Source: Acrocarpospora macrocephala (GTDB taxonomy: Bacteria; Actinomycetota; Actinomycetes; Streptosporangiales; Streptosporangiaceae). From it: a stretch of DNA of 64,000 nt. Below the pieces are notes generated by a model that was given only the letters and a program-made list of their open reading frames with translations, had not been told where the DNA came from and made no database searches. This document shows, piece after piece, positions 1 to 8,438 of the stretch. Position 1 is the stretch's first letter. Each line of letters opens with the position of its first letter. The translations under genes and the position numbers were made by a program. The stretch covers positions 41,221 to 105,220 of the forward strand of contig NZ_BLAE01000039.1 in assembly GCF_009687865.1 (NCBI RefSeq), given 5' to 3'.

Positions 1-2
1 GG

Positions 3-1292
3 TGGGTGGCCTGGCTGGTTGTGGTGGGGGTGGTGCTGGCCGCGCTCAATCTGAGGGCCGCGGTTACGAGTACGGGGGCCGTGCTGCACGAGATCAGTGC
101 GGGGCTGGAGATGTCGGGGGCGCTGTCGGGGTTGCTCACGACGTTGCCGGTGGTGTGTTTCGCGGTGTTCGGGGCGGGGACGCCGTGGCTGGCCAGGCGG
201 GCGGGGGAGCAGCGGCTGCTGGTGGTGGCGCTGGGGCTGATCGGGGCGGGGCTGCTAGCGCGGGCGGTGGTGGGGTCGGCGTGGCTGTTCCTGGCTTTCA
301 GCGTGGTGGCGCTGGCGGGGATCGCGCTGGGGAACGTTCTCATCCCGACGCTGATCAAGCGGCACTTTTCCGCAAGGATCGGCGTCATGATGACCGTCTA
401 CGCCACCTCGCTCGGCGTGGGGACGATGCTCGGGGCGGCGCTCACCCTGCCGATCGAGCGGGCGGCCGGCGGGAACTGGCGGGTGGCGCTCGGAGTCTGG
501 GCGTCGATGGCGTTGATCGCGGCGGTGCCGTGGCTCGCCGTCCTCCGCGACAACCCGAAGCAGGACCAAGAGGGCACGTACGCGGGGCCGCGCACGCTGG
601 TCCGCAGCCGGTTGGCCTGGGCGATAGCCGGATATTTCGGGAGTCAGGGTCTCCTCGCCTACGTGCTGTTCGGCTGGCTCCTCCAGGTGCTCCTGGACGG
701 CGGCTACACCGAGGGTCAGGCGGGCTTGGTCCTCGGCGTGTTCACCGCGCTCTCCATCCCGAGCTCGCTCGTGGTTCCGGCCCTGACCGCGCGGATGAGA
801 AACGTCCGCAAACTCGTGGTCCTGTTCTGCACCCTGTACGCCGTGGGCTTCGCCGGACTGCTCACCGGCCACGCGCTCTGGGGATCGGCGATCGTGGTCG
901 GGATCGCGATGGGCGGATTCCCGATGGCGCTGGCGCTGCTCCCGCTGCGCACCCGCACCGCCGAGGGCACAGCCGCGCTGTCCGGGTTCGCGCAGAGCGT
1001 CGGATATCTCATCGCCGGGGTCGGCCCCCTCATGATCGGCCTGCTCTACGACGCCACCGGCGGCTGGACGTGGCCGTTCACCGTGCTGTTCGTCGTGGTT
1101 GCGGCCCAGCTGGCCACCGGCTGGTACGCGGGCGCCGACCGGGTCCTCGAAGACGAGATCCAGGCGCATGCCGTACCAGACGAAACCGGCGAAGAGCCGG
1201 AGACCCCGCAGGGGCACATCGGCCGGTCTCAGACAAAGGTGGCCACCCGAGGCGACCTGACCTCGCCTCGGGCGACCACAGATCAAGAGTAG
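3..1292 (+). CDS. MFS transporter, CynX/NimT-like, probably 5'-truncated by window edge
   Basis: Integral membrane transporter of the major facilitator superfamily, likely exporting or importing a small organic anion or drug. The visible 428+ residues are dominated by hydrophobic segments. The first helix carries ALNLRAAVTSTG, which resembles the ALNLRxAxTSVGP signature of the CynX/NimT (cyanate/2-nitroimidazole) group. Family proteins have some ten more residues before this point and the frame is open to the window edge, so the true start is probably upstream; a GTG at 6 is the only internal candidate. The C-terminus is a hydrophilic tail of about 45 residues. The substrate cannot be told from sequence. 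Confidence 0.85.
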   Translation, partial: WVAWLVVVGVVLAALNLRAAVTSTGAVLHEISAGLEMSGALSGLLTTLPVVCFAVFGAGTPWLARRAGEQRLLVVALGLIGAGLLARAVVGSAWLFLAFSVVALAGIALGNVLIPTLIKRHFSARIGVMMTVYATSLGVGTMLGAALTLPIERAAGGNWRVALGVWASMALIAAVPWLAVLRDNPKQDQEGTYAGPRTLVRSRLAWAIAGYFGSQGLLAYVLFGWLLQVLLDGGYTEGQAGLVLGVFTALSIPSSLVVPALTARMRNVRKLVVLFCTLYAVGFAGLLTGHALWGSAIVVGIAMGGFPMALALLPLRTRTAEGTAALSGFAQSVGYLIAGVGPLMIGLLYDATGGWTWPFTVLFVVVAAQLATGWYAGADRVLEDEIQAHAVPDETGEEPETPQGHIGRSQTKVATRGDLTSPRATTDQE

Positions 1293-1361
1293 GCCATCTC
1301 GCCTCAAACCGGTGAAGCGCCCCACCCAGCACCAGGTAAAAGCTCGGTCATGAGTTGAAGC

Positions 1362-1375
1362 TGTTAGCGCTATCA
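1362..1375. promoter_or_regulatory. Putative LacI-family operator 1
   Basis: TGTTAGCGCTATCA contains the perfect palindrome TAGCGCTA with its central CpG. It shares 12 of 14 positions with the motif before araD (2677-2690) and resembles one before the lacI-type gene (1475-1488). LacI-family operators are typically of this form. Assignment to the neighbouring regulator is inference. Confidence 0.5.
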
Positions 1376-1461
1376 GTCGGTTTGGTCAAGGCGTACACCC
1401 CATAACGATCCGGTTTCAGCTGTGGGATCGTGGGTTCTTCGTGATAGGTAGTACCGAGGTA

Positions 1462-1488
1462 TTGACAGAGGCAGTGTTATCGCAAACA
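1462..1488 (+). promoter_or_regulatory. -35 element and putative autoregulatory operator 2
   Basis: TTGACA (1462-1467) is a consensus -35 element. It is followed by TGTTATCGCAAACA (1475-1488), within an AGTGTT...AACACT inverted arrangement that would overlap the spacer and -10 region. No strong -10 is visible (best at 17 bp is AACACT). The regulator gene starts 57 bp downstream, so autorepression is plausible. Confidence 0.45.
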
Positions 1489-1544
1489 CTCGGAAATCTC
1501 CCCGCAACACAGCTACGACGGAGCACAAGGACGGATCGCGGCCG

Positions 1545-2582
1545 ATGATATCGAGCAACCCGACGGCTGACCCCCCGGCCGACCGCCCCAGGGCGGCGGT
1601 CATGGAGGATGTCGCCGGGCTCGCCGGAGTGTCGGCGATGACCGTCTCCCGGGTGCTCAACGCGCCGGAGAAGGTGCGGCCGGAAACCAGGGCCCGCGTG
1701 CTCGCGGCCGTCCAGGAACTCGGCTACCGCCCCAACTTCGCCGCCCGCTCCCTCGTCACCGGCCGGTCCGGCGTGCTCGGCGTGGTCAGCTTCGACACCA
1801 CGCTGTACGGCCCGGCCTCCACCCTCTACGGCATCGAGCGCGCCGCCAGGCAGCACGACTACCTGGTGAGCATCGCCAGCCTGCAGGCACTCACCCGCCG
1901 ATCCATCGCCGAGGGCGTCGAACGCCTGCGCTCCCAGTCGGTGGACGGCGTCATCGTCATCGCCCCGCACGAGTCGGCCGCCGAGGGCCTGCGGCACCTG
2001 CCGAAGGACCTGCCGGTGGTGGACGTGGGCGGCGGCGAGGGCGTCCCCGTCCCGGTGGCCGCCGTCGACCAGCAGTCCGGGGCCGCGCGCGCCACCCGGC
2101 ACCTGCTCAGTCTCGGACATCAGACGGTGTGGCACCTGTCCGGGCCCGCCAACTGGATCGACGCCAACGGCCGCGTGCGCGGCTGGCGGTCGGTGCTGGA
2201 GGCGGAGGGCCGCGCGATCCCGGAGCCGCTGGCCGGCGACTGGAGCGCGCAGTCCGGTTACGAGCACGGGCGGCGGCTGGCCCGCGACCCCGAGGTCACG
2301 GCCGTGTTCGCCGCCAACGACCCGATGGCGCTCGGCCTGCTGCGCGCGCTGCGCGAAGCGGGCAAACGAGTGCCGGAAGACGTCAGCATCGTCGGGTTCG
2401 ACGACGTTCCGGAGGCCGCGTACTACTGGCCGCCGCTGACCACGGTCAGGCAGAACTTCGGCGAGGTCGGCGGGCAGGCCCTGCAACTTCTCCTCGATCG
2501 CATCGCGGGGGTCGAGGAGGACGTCCGGCGGATGGTCGAGCCCGAGCTCGTCGTCCGCGAGTCCACCGCGCAACGCCGATAA
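1545..2582 (+). CDS. LacI-family transcriptional regulator of the arabinose locus
   Basis: Cytoplasmic repressor of 345 aa. The LacI helix-turn-helix is at about residues 19-65, with EDVAGLAGVSAMTVSRVLN as the recognition unit followed by the hinge. The rest is a periplasmic-binding-protein-like effector domain ending in the usual dimerisation region. ATG 1545 is the first start giving a full HTH. It stands just ahead of araD, araA and a sugar ABC importer, all on the same strand, so it most likely senses L-arabinose or a related pentose. Motifs of the form TGTTAnCGCnAwCA lie on both sides of it. The effector is inferred from context. Confidence 0.9.
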   Translation: MISSNPTADPPADRPRAAVMEDVAGLAGVSAMTVSRVLNAPEKVRPETRARVLAAVQELGYRPNFAARSLVTGRSGVLGVVSFDTTLYGPASTLYGIERAARQHDYLVSIASLQALTRRSIAEGVERLRSQSVDGVIVIAPHESAAEGLRHLPKDLPVVDVGGGEGVPVPVAAVDQQSGAARATRHLLSLGHQTVWHLSGPANWIDANGRVRGWRSVLEAEGRAIPEPLAGDWSAQSGYEHGRRLARDPEVTAVFAANDPMALGLLRALREAGKRVPEDVSIVGFDDVPEAAYYWPPLTTVRQNFGEVGGQALQLLLDRIAGVEEDVRRMVEPELVVRESTAQRR

Positions 2583-2676
2583 GCCGACACGAACGACAGC
2601 AAGACCGGCGGTTTCGCCGGAGCACTCTGACCACGTTTGGAGCAGGAAGGCCTCTTGGGTTCTCTGAGGTCTGCAA

Positions 2677-2690
2677 TGTTAACGCAATCA
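2677..2690. promoter_or_regulatory. Putative LacI-family operator 3, upstream of araD
   Basis: TGTTAACGCAATCA lies 23 bp before the araD start codon in the 130-bp gap between the regulator and araD. It matches the two sites upstream of the regulator gene. Its position near the expected promoter fits control of araDA and the ABC importer. Confidence 0.5.
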
Positions 2691-2712
2691 CGAACTATCG
2701 CTAGGTTGGGAA

Positions 2713-3366
2713 ATGATCGAACTCCGGCAGGAACTGGCTGACCTGCACCGGTTACTCGTGACCGCCGGTCTTGTGGTCTGGACGGCGGGCAACGTGTCCG
2801 CCCGGGTCCCCGGGGCCGACCTTCTGCTGATCAAACCGAGTGGCGTGCCGTACGAGGAGCTGACGGCCGAGTCGATGGTGTTGTGCGATCTGGAGGGGAA
2901 ACCCGTACAGGACGGGTTGAAGCCCTCCAGCGATGTGTTCGCGCACGCGTACGTGTACCGGCAACGTCCGGATGTGTCCGGAGTCGTGCACACCCATTCC
3001 ACGTACGCGACCGCCTGGGCCGCGCGCGGGGAGGCGATTCCGTGCGTGCTGACGGCGATGGCGGACGAGTTCGGCGGGGAGATCCCGGTCGGCCCGTTCG
3101 CGCTGATCGGCGGTGACGACATCGGGCGGGGCATCGTGGCGACGCTGGAGGGTCACCGTTCGCCCGCCGTACTGATGCGCAGCCACGGGGTCTTCACCAT
3201 CGGCGGCACCCCGCGCGAGGCCGTCAAGGCCGCCGTGATGTGCGAGGACGTCGCCAGAACCGTGCACATCGCCCGCCAGCTCGGCACCCCCGAGGAGATC
3301 GCGCCGGCCGACGTCGACCGGCTGTACGACCGCTACCAGAACGTCTACGGGCAGGGAGTCCGATGA
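2713..3366 (+). CDS. araD: L-ribulose-5-phosphate 4-epimerase
   Basis: Class II aldolase/epimerase family protein of 217 aa that converts L-ribulose 5-phosphate to D-xylulose 5-phosphate, the last step of bacterial L-arabinose catabolism. Visible signatures are the phosphate-binding region GNVSARVPG and KPSG, the metal-ligand segment [28 protein letters not shown], and the C-terminal RYQNVYGQ typical of AraD rather than fuculose aldolase. Length agrees with the family (about 220-230). The stop overlaps the araA start as ATGA, so the two are translationally coupled. A kinase (araB) that would make its substrate is not present in the locus. Confidence 0.95.
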   Translation: MIELRQELADLHRLLVTAGLVVWTAGNVSARVPGADLLLIKPSGVPYEELTAESMVLCDLEGKPVQDGLKPSSDVFAHAYVYRQRPDVSGVVHTHSTYATAWAARGEAIPCVLTAMADEFGGEIPVGPFALIGGDDIGRGIVATLEGHRSPAVLMRSHGVFTIGGTPREAVKAAVMCEDVARTVHIARQLGTPEEIAPADVDRLYDRYQNVYGQGVR

Positions 3367-4844
3367 AGCACGTGTGGTTCCTCACCGGAAGCCAGGGATT
3401 GTACGGCGAGGACACCCTGGCCCAGGTCGCCGACCAATCCCGGCGCATCGCCGAGACCTTGGACGGCTCCGGCCTCCCGGTCCGCGTCGTCTGGCAGCCC
3501 GTGCTCACCGACGCCGGCGCCATCCGGCGGATCTGCCTGGACGCCAACGCCGCCGACGACTGCGTCGGGGTGATCGCCTGGATGCACACCTTCTCGCCCG
3601 CCAAGATGTGGATCGCCGGCCTCGACGCGCTCCGCACCCCGCTGCTGCACCTGCACACCCAGGCCAACGTCGCCCTGCCCTGGCACTCCATCGACATGGA
3701 CTTCATGAACCTGAACCAGGCCGCGCACGGCGACCGCGAGTTCGGCTACGTGCAGTCCCGCCTCGGCGTGCCCCGCAAGACGATCGCCGGGCACGTCACT
3801 GACCCGGCCGTGGTCGCCGGCACGGCCGCCTGGGCGCGGGCCGCGCTCGGCCTGGCCGAGATGCGCTCGCTCCGGCTGGCCCGCTTCGGCGACAACATGC
3901 GCGACGTCGCCGTGACCGAGGGCGACAAGGTCGAGGCGCAGCTGCGGTTCGGCGTCTCGGTCAACACCTACGGCGTGAACGACCTGGTCGCGGCCGTGGA
4001 CGCGGTGGCCGACGCCGAGGTGACGACGCTGGTCAAGGAGTACGCCGACAGTTACCAGGTGGCGCCCGCGCTGCTGGGAGAGCGCCTGGACTCGCTGCGC
4101 TACGCGGCCAGGATCGAGCTCGGCCTGCGCGGCTTCCTCACCGACGGCGGCTTCGGCGCGTTCACCAGCAACTTCGAGGACCTCGGCGGCCTGCGCCAGC
4201 TGCCGGGCCTGGCCGTGCAGCGGCTGATGGCCGACGGGTACGGCTTCGGCGGCGAGGGCGACTGGAAGACCGCCCTGCTGGTCCGCACCCTGAAGACGAT
4301 GGCGGCAGGCCTCCCGGGCGGAACCTCGTTCATGGAGGACTACACCTACCACCTCGAACCAGGACAGGAACGCGTGCTGGGCGCGCACATGCTGGAGGTC
4401 TGCCCGAGCATCGCCTCCGCCGTACCGTCCTGCGAGATTCACCCGCTCAGCATCGGCGGCCGGGAAGACCCGGTGCGGCTCGTCTTCGACGCGGCGCCTG
4501 GGGACGCCGTCGTGGTCGGTCTGGCCGACATGGGGGACCGGTTCCGGCTGGTCGCCAACCGGGTTGAGCTGGTCGCGCCCACCGAGCCGCTGCCGAAGCT
4601 GCCGGTGGCCCGCGCGGTGTGGAAGCCGCTGCCGGACTTCCGTACCGCCACGGAGGCCTGGCTGATGGCGGGCGGGCCGCACCACACCGCGCTGTCGGCG
4701 GCGATCGGCCCCGAGGAGCTGACCGACCTCGCCGACATGGCGGGGACCGAGCTGCTGCTCATCGACGAGACAACCACGACCAGGCAGTTCACCAAAGAGC
4801 TCCGGTGGAACCAGGCGTACTACCGGCTGGCCCAGGGCCTCTGA
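3363..4844 (+). CDS. araA: L-arabinose isomerase
   Basis: Cytoplasmic isomerase (493 aa) converting L-arabinose to L-ribulose. The N-terminus [15 protein letters not shown] is the classic AraA start and fixes the start at ATG 3363, overlapping the araD stop. Other family blocks are [29 protein letters not shown] and [18 protein letters not shown], plus a metal-binding region with conserved Glu and His residues further on (for example EGDWKTALL). Length matches characterised enzymes (about 500 aa). It lies between araD and a sugar-binding lipoprotein gene in one operon. Confidence 0.97.
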   Translation: MKHVWFLTGSQGLYGEDTLAQVADQSRRIAETLDGSGLPVRVVWQPVLTDAGAIRRICLDANAADDCVGVIAWMHTFSPAKMWIAGLDALRTPLLHLHTQANVALPWHSIDMDFMNLNQAAHGDREFGYVQSRLGVPRKTIAGHVTDPAVVAGTAAWARAALGLAEMRSLRLARFGDNMRDVAVTEGDKVEAQLRFGVSVNTYGVNDLVAAVDAVADAEVTTLVKEYADSYQVAPALLGERLDSLRYAARIELGLRGFLTDGGFGAFTSNFEDLGGLRQLPGLAVQRLMADGYGFGGEGDWKTALLVRTLKTMAAGLPGGTSFMEDYTYHLEPGQERVLGAHMLEVCPSIASAVPSCEIHPLSIGGREDPVRLVFDAAPGDAVVVGLADMGDRFRLVANRVELVAPTEPLPKLPVARAVWKPLPDFRTATEAWLMAGGPHHTALSAAIGPEELTDLADMAGTELLLIDETTTTRQFTKELRWNQAYYRLAQGL

Positions 4845-4864
4845 CACCCCCCAAGGAGATAGTC

Positions 4865-5848
4865 ATGTTGAAGAAGCTGTCGGCGGCGCTGGCCGCCGGA
4901 CTGCTGGCCTCCGTCCTCGCCGCCTGCGGCGGTGGCGGCGAGGACACCGCGTCCGGCGGGGAAGCCGGATCGGGCAAGATCGTCCTCGGCTTCTCCCAGG
5001 TCGGCTCGGAGAGCGGCTGGCGCGCCGCCAACACCAAGTCGGTCAAGGATTCGGCGGCCACGGCCGGGATCGACCTGAAGTTCTCCGACGCTCAGCAGAA
5101 GCAGGAGAACCAGATCGCCTCCATCCGCTCCTACATCCAGCAGAAGGTCGACGTGATCGCCTTCTCGCCGGTGGTCGTCACCGGCTGGGACGCGGTGCTC
5201 AAGGAGGCCCAGGCCGCCAAGATCCCGGTCATCCTGACCGACCGCGCGGTCGACTCCGACGCCTCCCTCTACGCCACCTTCATCGGCTCCGACTTCGTCA
5301 AGGAGGGCGAGGAGGTCGGTAAGTGGGCACTTGAGGAGTTCAAGTCCGCGACAGGCCCGGTCAACATCGTGCAGCTGGAGGGCACGGTCGGCTCGGCGCC
5401 CGCGATCGACCGCAAGAAGGGCTTCGAGGCCACGATCGCGTCGAACCCCAACCTCAAGGTCATCGCCTCGCAGAGCGGCGACTTCACCCGGGCCAAGGGC
5501 AAGGAGGTCATGCAGGCGCTGCTGCAGGCCAACCCGAAGATCGACCTGCTCTTCGCGCACAACGACGACATGGGCCTGGGCGCCATCGAGGCGATCAAGG
5601 CCGCCGGCCTCAAGCCGGGCACCGACATCAAGATCGCCACGATTGACGCGGTCAAGGACGGCATGACCGCGCTGGCCGCCAACGAGATCAACTTCATCGC
5701 CGAGTGCAGCCCTCTCCTGGGCGAGCAGCTGATGGAGCTCACCAAGAAGGCCGCCGCCGGGGAGCCCCTGGAGAAGCGCATCGTCACCAAGGAGACCACC
5801 TTCACCCCGCAGCAGGCCGCCGAGGTCCTGTCCACCCGCCAGTACTGA
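4865..5848 (+). CDS. Sugar ABC transporter substrate-binding lipoprotein (YtfQ-like)
   Basis: Extracellular sugar-binding lipoprotein of 327 aa. The signal peptide ends in the lipobox LAAC, followed by a Gly-rich linker. The mature part is a periplasmic-binding-protein type 1 domain: it opens with KIVLGFSQVGSESGWR, a motif typical of the YtfQ galactofuranose/arabinofuranose binding proteins, and includes DLLFAHNDDMGLGAIEAIK. ATG 4865 is preceded by AAGGAG at good spacing. It follows araA by 20 bp and a strong hairpin (5856-5880) separates it from the ATPase gene. Furanose-form arabinose is the likely ligand, from family and context. Confidence 0.92.
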   Translation: MLKKLSAALAAGLLASVLAACGGGGEDTASGGEAGSGKIVLGFSQVGSESGWRAANTKSVKDSAATAGIDLKFSDAQQKQENQIASIRSYIQQKVDVIAFSPVVVTGWDAVLKEAQAAKIPVILTDRAVDSDASLYATFIGSDFVKEGEEVGKWALEEFKSATGPVNIVQLEGTVGSAPAIDRKKGFEATIASNPNLKVIASQSGDFTRAKGKEVMQALLQANPKIDLLFAHNDDMGLGAIEAIKAAGLKPGTDIKIATIDAVKDGMTALAANEINFIAECSPLLGEQLMELTKKAAAGEPLEKRIVTKETTFTPQQAAEVLSTRQY

Positions 5849-5855
5849 CCCCTGT

Positions 5856-5880
5856 GCCGGGCGGCTTCGCGCCGCCCGGC
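5856..5880 (+). other. Intercistronic RNA hairpin after the binding-protein gene
   Basis: GCCGGGCGGC, loop TTCGC, GCCGCCCGGC form a perfect 10-bp stem just after the binding-protein stop and 19 bp before the ATPase start. There is no U-tract. Such hairpins commonly stabilise the upstream message or partly terminate, giving excess binding protein over membrane subunits; that role is inferred. Confidence 0.7.
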
Positions 5881-5898
5881 CCCTAAGGAGGGCCCGCC

Positions 5899-7407
5899 GT
5901 GTTGCGAATGACGGGCATCACGAAAGACTTTCCGGGGGTACGGGCGCTGAACGGCGTCGACTTCCGGCTGCTCCCCGGCGAGGTGCACGCGCTGATGGGG
6001 GAGAACGGGGCCGGCAAGTCCACGCTCATCAAGGTGCTCACCGGGGTCCACTCCGCCGACTCCGGTGAGGTACGCCTGGACGGCGCGCCGCTCACGATCG
6101 GCAGCCCCAAGCAGGCCCAGGCGGCCGGGATCAGCACCGTCTACCAGGAGGTCAACCTCTGCCCCAACCTCACGGTGGCCGAGAACGTGTTCATCGGGCG
6201 GGAGCCGTACCGGCTGGGCCGGATCCGCTGGAAGGAGACCCGGCGCCGGGCCGCGGAACTGCTGGCCCGCTTCCAGCTGGACATCGATCCGGCCGCGCCG
6301 CTGGCGTCCTATTCACTGGCGGTACAGCAGCTGGTGGCCATCGTCCGGGCGGTGGACATCTCGGCAAAGGTGCTCGTCCTGGACGAACCCACCTCCAGCC
6401 TGGACCGCGACGAGGTGGAACGGCTGTTCACGGTCATGCGCCGGCTGCGGGACGACGGGGTGGCCGTGCTGTTCGTCTCGCATTTTCTCGACCAGGTGTT
6501 CGATATATCGGATAGGATGACGGTGCTGCGCAACGGGCGGCTGGTCGGAGAGTTCGAGACGCGGGCGCTGAGCCGGGTAGAGCTGGTCGGGCACATGACG
6601 GGGCGGGTGCTGCGCACGCTGGAGGAGCTGCACGCGCCGCGGGAGGACGTGCGGGAGGCGATCGCCAGCCGGGAGCCGGTGCTGGCGGCGCGCGGGCTGG
6701 GGCGCAAGGGCGGGATCGCGCCGTTCGATCTGGATGTGCATCCGGGGGAGGTGGTGGGTTTCGCCGGGCTGCTGGGGTCCGGGCGGACCGAGGCGGCGAG
6801 GTTGATGTTCGGGGCCGACGGGGCCGACAGCGGGACGGTGCGGGTCGGCGGGTCGGCTTCGGCGCTGCGCACCCCCGGTGCGGCCATCGGGCGCGGCGTG
6901 GCGTTCTGCCCCGAGGATCGCAAGACCGAGGGGCTGATCGAGGAACTGACCGTGGGGGAGAACATCGTGCTGGCGCTGCAGGCCGCTCGGGGCTGGCTGC
7001 GGCCGCTGTCCCCCGCGCGCCGCGCCGAACTGGTCGGGAAGTACATCACGGCGCTCAGCATCAGTCCGGCGGATCCCGATATTCCGGCTCGCAACCTCAG
7101 CGGGGGCAATCAGCAGAAGGTCCTGCTCGCCCGGTGGCTGATCACGCAGCCGCGGCTGCTCATCCTCGACGAGCCCACCCGGGGGGTCGACGTCGGAGCC
7201 AAGGCCGAGATCCAGAAGCTGGTCGTCTCGCTCGCCGGTGACGGCATGGGCGTGGTGTTCATCTCCGCCGAACTGGAGGAGGTCCTGCGCATCAGCCACA
7301 AAATCGAGGTGCTCCGGGATCGCGCCGTAATCGCGGAGATCGCCAACGAGGCCGACGTCACTCCCGAACGGCTGCTGGAGATCATCGCCAACGGAGTCGC
7401 GTCATGA
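5899..7407 (+). CDS. Sugar ABC transporter ATP-binding protein, two ABC domains (YtfR-like)
   Basis: Cytoplasmic energising subunit of 502 aa with two fused ABC domains, the CUT2 architecture. The first has Walker A GENGAGKST (about residue 35) and Walker B VLVLDEPTSSL. The second has a degenerate P-loop (GLLGSGRTE), the signature NLSGGNQQKVLLARWL and LLILDEPTRGVDVG, as expected for ribose/galactofuranose importers. The GTG start at 5899 follows a full AAGGAGG. The stop overlaps the first permease start as ATGA. Confidence 0.95.
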   Translation: MLRMTGITKDFPGVRALNGVDFRLLPGEVHALMGENGAGKSTLIKVLTGVHSADSGEVRLDGAPLTIGSPKQAQAAGISTVYQEVNLCPNLTVAENVFIGREPYRLGRIRWKETRRRAAELLARFQLDIDPAAPLASYSLAVQQLVAIVRAVDISAKVLVLDEPTSSLDRDEVERLFTVMRRLRDDGVAVLFVSHFLDQVFDISDRMTVLRNGRLVGEFETRALSRVELVGHMTGRVLRTLEELHAPREDVREAIASREPVLAARGLGRKGGIAPFDLDVHPGEVVGFAGLLGSGRTEAARLMFGADGADSGTVRVGGSASALRTPGAAIGRGVAFCPEDRKTEGLIEELTVGENIVLALQAARGWLRPLSPARRAELVGKYITALSISPADPDIPARNLSGGNQQKVLLARWLITQPRLLILDEPTRGVDVGAKAEIQKLVVSLAGDGMGVVFISAELEEVLRISHKIEVLRDRAVIAEIANEADVTPERLLEIIANGVAS

Positions 7408-8438
7408 CCGCCATCACCAAGCACCGCCTGTTCTGGCCGGCCGCGATCCTCGCCGTCATGCTGCTGGCCAACCTGATCTTCACGCCGACCTTCTTCCGGA
7501 TCGAACTGAAGAACGGCCACCTGTACGGGAGCCTCATCGACATCCTCCTGTACGGCGCCCCGCTGATCCTCATCGCCCTCGGCATGACCATGGTCATCGC
7601 CACCGGGGGCATCGACCTGTCGGTCGGCGCGACCGTGGCGATCTCCGGCGCCCTCGCCTGCTCGATCATCGCCGACCAGCCGGATCAGGAGGCGGTCGGC
7701 GGGGTGCTGACCGCGGTCGCCCTCGCCCTCGGCCTGTCCCTGGTCCTCGGCTTGTGGAACGGATTACTCGTCGCCCGCGTCGGCATCCAGCCCATCATCG
7801 CCACCTTGATCCTCATGGTCGCCGGCCGCGGGGTGGCCCAGCTGATCACCGACGGCCAGATCATCACCATCAACAGCGCCCCCTACGAGCTGATCGGCGG
7901 CGACTACCTGTTCGGCTTCCCCTTCGCCGTTCTCATCGCCGTCGTGGTCTTCACCGGAACAGCCGTCCTGACCCGGAGGACCGCCCTCGGACTGCTGCTG
8001 GAGGCCGTCGGAGGCAATGCGGAGGCGTCGCGTCTGGTGGGCATCCGGGCTCGGCGGTTGCTGGTGCTCGCGTACGTTTTCAGCGCGTTCTGTGCCGGGA
8101 TCGCGGGGTTGATGATCAGCTCGAACATTCGTGCGGCCGACGGCAACAACGCGGGCCTGTGGATCGAGCTGGACGCCATCCTCGCGGTGGTCATCGGGGG
8201 GACCTCCCTGATGGGAGGCCGCTTCTCGCTCGCCGGGACGGTCCTCGGGGCCTTGATCATCCAGACCCTGTCGACCACGATCTACACCACCGGGGTTCCG
8301 CCTCAGGTGACGCTGGTGTTCAAGGCGGTGGTGGTGACAGCGGTGTGTCTGATCCAGTCTCCCGCGTTCCGGGCGAAGGCGTTCCGACGCCGGCGACCAT
8401 CCGCTCCCGCTCCGGCTGAAGCGGAGGTGCCGGCATGA
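7404..8438 (+). CDS. Sugar ABC transporter permease 1 (YtfT-like)
   Basis: Membrane permease of 344 aa with eight to ten hydrophobic segments. The CUT2 permease motif appears as MVIATGGIDLSVGATVAISG, and the C-terminal half has AILAVVIGGTSLMGGRFS. The start overlaps the ATPase stop (ATGA), and its own stop overlaps the second permease start in the same way, so all membrane subunits are co-translated. Together with the 8435 gene it forms a heterodimeric channel of the furanose type. Confidence 0.93.
   Translation: MTAITKHRLFWPAAILAVMLLANLIFTPTFFRIELKNGHLYGSLIDILLYGAPLILIALGMTMVIATGGIDLSVGATVAISGALACSIIADQPDQEAVGGVLTAVALALGLSLVLGLWNGLLVARVGIQPIIATLILMVAGRGVAQLITDGQIITINSAPYELIGGDYLFGFPFAVLIAVVVFTGTAVLTRRTALGLLLEAVGGNAEASRLVGIRARRLLVLAYVFSAFCAGIAGLMISSNIRAADGNNAGLWIELDAILAVVIGGTSLMGGRFSLAGTVLGALIIQTLSTTIYTTGVPPQVTLVFKAVVVTAVCLIQSPAFRAKAFRRRRPSAPAPAEAEVPA

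Noticed and set aside
3240-3362. Longer araA start at 3240
   Set aside because: It would add 41 Arg-rich residues that overlap ara[16 protein letters not shown] at 3363 is the conserved family start.
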